Assembly (NCBI GenBank): GCA_002720095.2
Contig: PBGP02000009.1
Span: forward strand, 1-64,000
Reading direction: 5' to 3'
From: Methanobacteriota archaeon
GTDB taxonomy: Archaea; Thermoplasmatota; Poseidoniia; Poseidoniales; Poseidoniaceae
Length of the DNA stretch: 64,000 bases
Of this stretch, positions 61,015 through 64,000 are shown piece after piece. Both the position numbers and the translations under genes were made by a program. Positions within the stretch are counted from its first letter, which is position 1. Every line of letters begins with the position of its first letter. The notes under the pieces are model-generated. The model had not been told where the DNA came from, did no database searches, and saw nothing but the letters and a program-made list of their open reading frames with translations.

Positions 61015-62310
61015 ATGGCAGGGGCAATATCTCAACATTCCTCTAATAAGCATGAGTTTGAGGAACTTGAGGTGGGATTTTTAGAGCTCTTCAAAAATAA
61101 CCCAAAGTATACTAGGTTTTGGCTGTCATTCTTAATCTCAAATGGAGGAACTTGGTTTAATACAGTCGCAGTCTTTGTACTGATTATTCAAATCACCGGC
61201 TCTGAGTTAGCTCTAGGTGGTTTAATTGCGCTGAGGATGCTTGCATTCGCAGTTCCGCAGCCATTTACTGGAATGTTAGCAGATAAATATAATCGTAAAA
61301 GAATAATGATTATTGCCAATGTATTGAGTGCTTTTGTTGCGGTTAGTTTATTATTTATTGATGGTAAAGATGATCTATTTTTACTCTATTTTTTGGTATT
61401 CTTATTGATGGCTTTACATGCACTTGAAGTACCAGCCTCTAAAGCAGCTCTTCCAAATATAGTTAAAAAAAATGAACTATTAACTGCAAATGCAATTGAT
61501 ACAGCTACCTGGTCAGCCATGTTAGGTTTTGGATGTGCTTTAGGTGGGTTTGTAACTTCTAAATATGGAGTTGAAACAGCTTTCATAGTTGATTCAATAA
61601 CATTTCTAATTGCTGCTCTAATCATTTCAACTATCGAAATCCCTCAGAAGAAGAAAGAAAAATCAAAACAATCAATATTAAAAGAGGGACTTTCAGAGAT
61701 TTTTCAAGGTTGGAAATACATTATCAATAAAGGTGATGTTTTGAGATTAGTTTTTGCAAAATCAGTCTGGACTATTGGCGGAGGAGGGCTAATTTTCTTA
61801 ATAGTTTTAGTTGGGGATGAAATAGGTGTTGGTGATTTTGCAGTAGGAATTGGAATTATGTTTCTGGCCAGAGCTATAGGGGTTGGGATTGGACCATTAA
61901 TCTCCAAATTTATGTTCAAAGATCGTAAAAAATGGAAGTATTTAGTAGGTTTATTGATAAGTGTAAGTGGAATTTTTTATTTTATATTTGGTTTGGTGGA
62001 GTGGACATTTTTCTCAATATCTCTCATAGTTTTTTCTCATGCTGCAAGTGGTTCAAATTGGGTCTTATCCAATGTAATGTTACAAGAAAGAGTTCCAGAT
62101 GAATGGAGAGGTAGGGTTTTTGCCTCAGACTTGTTGTTGATGGCAATGTTCAATTCCGCTTCAGCTTTTTTTGCAGGAATTGTAATTGAAAATAATTTTT
62201 TAGATTTGAGAGAAGCAATATTAGTTTTTTCAATGTCACAAATAATTATAGGATTCTTATTCGCTTTTTGGATGAGAAGTGGTTTTGAAGATGACATTAA
62301 TTTAATTTAG
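61015..62310 (+). CDS. MFS transporter (MFS_3/EntS-like exporter)
   Basis: The 431-residue protein has twelve hydrophobic helices and MFS signatures such as GMLADKYNRKRIMI (loop 2-3) and a second loop GPLISKFMFKDRKKWK. The pattern RVPDEWRGRVFASDLL in the second half is typical of MFS_3-type exporters such as EntS. The cytoplasmic N-terminus is about 30 residues long. The substrate is unknown. It lies on the opposite strand inside the KH-RIO1-aIF1A translation group and overlaps the RIO1 tail by 9 bases, so it looks like an insertion into a conserved set. Confidence 0.9.
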   Translation: MAGAISQHSSNKHEFEELEVGFLELFKNNPKYTRFWLSFLISNGGTWFNTVAVFVLIIQITGSELALGGLIALRMLAFAVPQPFTGMLADKYNRKRIMIIANVLSAFVAVSLLFIDGKDDLFLLYFLVFLLMALHALEVPASKAALPNIVKKNELLTANAIDTATWSAMLGFGCALGGFVTSKYGVETAFIVDSITFLIAALIISTIEIPQKKKEKSKQSILKEGLSEIFQGWKYIINKGDVLRLVFAKSVWTIGGGGLIFLIVLVGDEIGVGDFAVGIGIMFLARAIGVGIGPLISKFMFKDRKKWKYLVGLLISVSGIFYFIFGLVEWTFFSISLIVFSHAASGSNWVLSNVMLQERVPDEWRGRVFASDLLLMAMFNSASAFFAGIVIENNFLDLREAILVFSMSQIIIGFLFAFWMRSGFEDDINLI

Positions 62311-63246
62311 AACATCATATAAAACCTCTGCTAATTCCATGTTTAATCCTTGTTTTTTCCCCCAATCAATCAATCTCTGGATGTCGCGAACCAAAAATTC
62401 TTTTGCATTAGGATGTTTATCTGAAACAGCTTGACCTACATCAATTACAACAGGTTCATTATTATGCCATAAAATATTGTAATCAGAAAAATCTGCATGA
62501 ACTAATTTTGCCTCATGCCAACACGTTCGTATGAAGTTTTTTAATTTATCAAAAACTTCTTCAGCATTATTGATTTTTACATCTCTAAGTCTTGGTGCTG
62601 GTTTTTTTTCATCACCAATGTAAGACATTACTAAGATGTTCTGATGGATTCCAAGTGGTTCTGGAACATTAAGTCCACATTTTTTCATTCTCAGTAGATT
62701 TCTATGTTCTTTCCTGACCCAGACTGTTACTAGATCTCGGTGTTTTCTTTTCAAACCTCCAAATCGGGGATCTCCTTCAATATATTTAATCAAATTTTTG
62801 AATACTGCATTTGATGTATGAAATATTTTAACAGCGATAACTCCACTATCACTTAAACCATGAAAAACATGAGCTTCTTTACCTCTTGCTATAGGCCAAT
62901 TTATTTGTCCAATGTCTCCTGAATGCATTAACTTGTATACACCGAGCAAAGTAATTCTGTCAAATACCTGATCAAAAACTCTGCGATCAACCCATTCAAA
63001 TTTTCCAATACCTATAGCTCCCTGAATTTTTTGTTCGATTTCATTGAACATTTGTTTGTATTTCGGTTCAACCATCCATTTCCATCTTTGTCCTGGATCT
63101 GTTAAATGATTGGAAGAGTCTCTTTTCTTGAAATTCTTCTTCTTCTTAGCTGGTTTTTTCAAATCCCCATATTCGTTAATTAACTCATCCCATGACTGTG
63201 GTAATGATTCATGATTTTTTTCAGAATCATACATTTTAATCATCAT
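62302..63246 (-). CDS. rio1: RIO1-type serine kinase
   Basis: RIO1 is an atypical kinase/ATPase needed for late steps of small-subunit maturation. The 314-residue protein has the N-terminal winged helix-like region, the P-loop-like segment PIARGKEAHVFHG, the lysine of AVKIFHTS, the catalytic loop VHADFSDYNILW with the HxDxSxxN arrangement, and the metal-binding VVIDVGQAV. The N-terminus is longer and basic (KKPAKKKKNFKKR). Its ATG overlaps the stop of aIF1A (ATGATG/TGA at 63243-63246), so the two are translationally coupled. Confidence 0.95.
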   Translation of the reverse strand: MMIKMYDSEKNHESLPQSWDELINEYGDLKKPAKKKKNFKKRDSSNHLTDPGQRWKWMVEPKYKQMFNEIEQKIQGAIGIGKFEWVDRRVFDQVFDRITLLGVYKLMHSGDIGQINWPIARGKEAHVFHGLSDSGVIAVKIFHTSNAVFKNLIKYIEGDPRFGGLKRKHRDLVTVWVRKEHRNLLRMKKCGLNVPEPLGIHQNILVMSYIGDEKKPAPRLRDVKINNAEEVFDKLKNFIRTCWHEAKLVHADFSDYNILWHNNEPVVIDVGQAVSDKHPNAKEFLVRDIQRLIDWGKKQGLNMELAEVLYDVLN

Positions 63247-63746
63247 CCGAATAAATCGTCAATATCGTCTGTATCAATCCTTTCATCAATTTCAACATCT
63301 TCAGTTTGATTTTCTTCGTTAGCAGTTTCTTTTAATGAATCACTCCAGATTCCACTTTCGTCAGAATCTTCTTGAATTTCTTCACCAGAGCCAAATAAAT
63401 CGACAATCTCTGGAAGAACTCCTTTTCTTGAAAGATAGATTGCTTGAGTTTTTGAATAACGATGTTTAACATCTGCTTTGCTGTCTTGAAAGTCCCAAGG
63501 CCAAACGATAATTAAATCACCTTCTCTAACCCATTGCCTCCTTCTCATTTTTCCCGGGATTCTAGCCATTCTAGTTTTGCCGTCTGCACAAATCACACTA
63601 ACTCTTCTTCCTCCAAGGATATTATCAGCGATTGCAAACATTTCATTAATTTTTATATTAGGCATTAGAACTCTAATTGGTCCAACATCTGATTCTAACC
63701 GAGCCAGTTCTTCATTATCGACTTTCTCTTGGAAACGCCTGCCCAT
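63243..63746 (-). CDS. eif1A: Translation initiation factor aIF1A with long acidic tail
   Basis: aIF1A binds the A site of the small subunit and helps scanning and start selection. The 167-residue protein has the OB-fold core at about 22-110 (RVLMPNIKINEMFAIADNILGG, RVSVICADGKTRMARIPGKMRRRQWVREGDLIIVWPWDFQDSKADV) and a roughly 48-residue acidic tail (119-167) with a final DDIDDLFG. Most archaeal homologues stop near 110-115. Eukaryotic eIF1A has a similar acid tail ending in DIDDI that contacts eIF5B. Coupled to RIO1. Confidence 0.95.
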   Translation of the reverse strand: MGRRFQEKVDNEELARLESDVGPIRVLMPNIKINEMFAIADNILGGRRVSVICADGKTRMARIPGKMRRRQWVREGDLIIVWPWDFQDSKADVKHRYSKTQAIYLSRKGVLPEIVDLFGSGEEIQEDSDESGIWSDSLKETANEENQTEDVEIDERIDTDDIDDLFG

Positions 63747-63782
63747 GATTTGCCTCTGGACTCATTTGATTTAAACAAGATG

Positions 63783-64000
63783 CTATGTATTATCAAATAA
63801 TGCTCCTGAAGCATTAGTGACAGACTCTACCAACCAATCTGAGCTAACTCCAAAAAATACTGAGGCAATCGCACACATATAAATTGTAATTCTAATTATA
63901 GATGCTTTTGGTAGTGGCAATCTTGATTTTGGTTCTTCAAAGAACATAATGACTCCGATTCTGAGGTAATAGTATAAACTCATTGCACTATTGAAAAATA
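63783..64000 (-). CDS. nuoN: NADH-quinone oxidoreductase subunit N, 3' end (partial)
   Basis: The frame enters from the right edge (FFNSAMSLYYYLR...) and ends at a stop at 63783-63785. The SLYYYLRIGVIMFFEEP segment matches the end of NuoN-type antiporter-like subunits, including the YYYLR and MFF/MYF signature, and the last helix (IIRITIYMCAIASVFFGV) is the usual C-terminal one. About 72 codons are seen, with the 5' part outside the window. It is part of a complex I-like proton pump in the membrane. Other nuo genes are expected just to the right. Confidence 0.7.
   Translation of the reverse strand, partial: FFNSAMSLYYYLRIGVIMFFEEPKSRLPLPKASIIRITIYMCAIASVFFGVSSDWLVESVTNASGALFDNT

Overview
The window is a dense, AT-rich piece of an archaeal chromosome, most likely from a marine Thermoplasmatota archaeon of the Poseidoniales type (Marine Group II, less likely III). 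The archaeal call rests on the uS2 ribosomal protein, aIF1A with RIO1 kinase, a two-KH Dim2-like protein, the wyosine enzymes Taw1 and Taw2, archaeal-type winged-helix regulators and TATA-like boxes at short distances from start codons. The lineage call is inference from gene content: very large surface proteins with TSP3, beta-helix and PKD-like modules, membrane-anchored S15 hydrolases, several peptidases, fatty-acid oxidation and low GC. No tRNA, rRNA, CRISPR array, transposase or integrase was seen, and no gene-free stretch exceeds about 200 bases. Layout: 1-5.7 kb holds a truncated SnoaL-like gene, a SLOG-family protein, an alkaline-ceramidase-like membrane enzyme overlapping an ABC-F ATPase, and a GC-richer membrane protein with fascin-like and C-type-lectin domains. 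5.8-14.2 kb has divergent M32 and M29-like peptidases, a zinc-ribbon protein, thiamine pyrophosphokinase and a pair of surface proteins including one with a long TSP3 array. 14.2-18.3 kb has a membrane-anchored S15 hydrolase and two glycosyltransferases. 18.3-26.6 kb carries a surface protein with LDL-receptor-A-like repeats, an unknown membrane protein and a 1593-residue beta-helix/PKD surface protein. 26.7-35.4 kb has a winged-helix STAND ATPase divergent from UvrC, another large surface protein, Taw2 and a thioredoxin-like lipoprotein. 35.4-43.2 kb has a second S15 hydrolase coupled to a lone receiver domain, a GST-like protein, a protein with a WW-like tail, a JAMM-domain protein, phosphoglycerate mutase, a cupin, and an AlkB-like membrane monooxygenase that seems to start at ATT. 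43.3-53.3 kb has Taw1 behind a possibly structured leader, two GT4 glycosyltransferases, a hydroxyacyl-CoA dehydrogenase/enoyl-CoA hydratase fusion, three consecutive winged-helix regulators, a Dus enzyme and uS2. 53.4-64 kb has a Cas4-like nuclease split by a four-helix membrane module, a lipoprotein, a surface protein whose cupredoxin domain lacks copper ligands, a further surface protein, and a translation cluster (KH protein, RIO1, aIF1A) interrupted by an MFS transporter, ending in the 3' end of nuoN. How the genes fit together: many encode a surface and secretion programme (adhesive or degradative proteins tethered by a C-terminal helix, lipoproteins, membrane-facing hydrolases, glycosyltransferases that could decorate them) beside peptide, lipid and thiamine use, which suits a particle-associated heterotroph. 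The most unusual items are the membrane-embedded Cas4-like nuclease, the aIF1A with a eukaryote-like acidic tail ending in DDIDDLFG, the lectin/fascin membrane protein, and the AlkB-like enzyme with a non-standard start codon.
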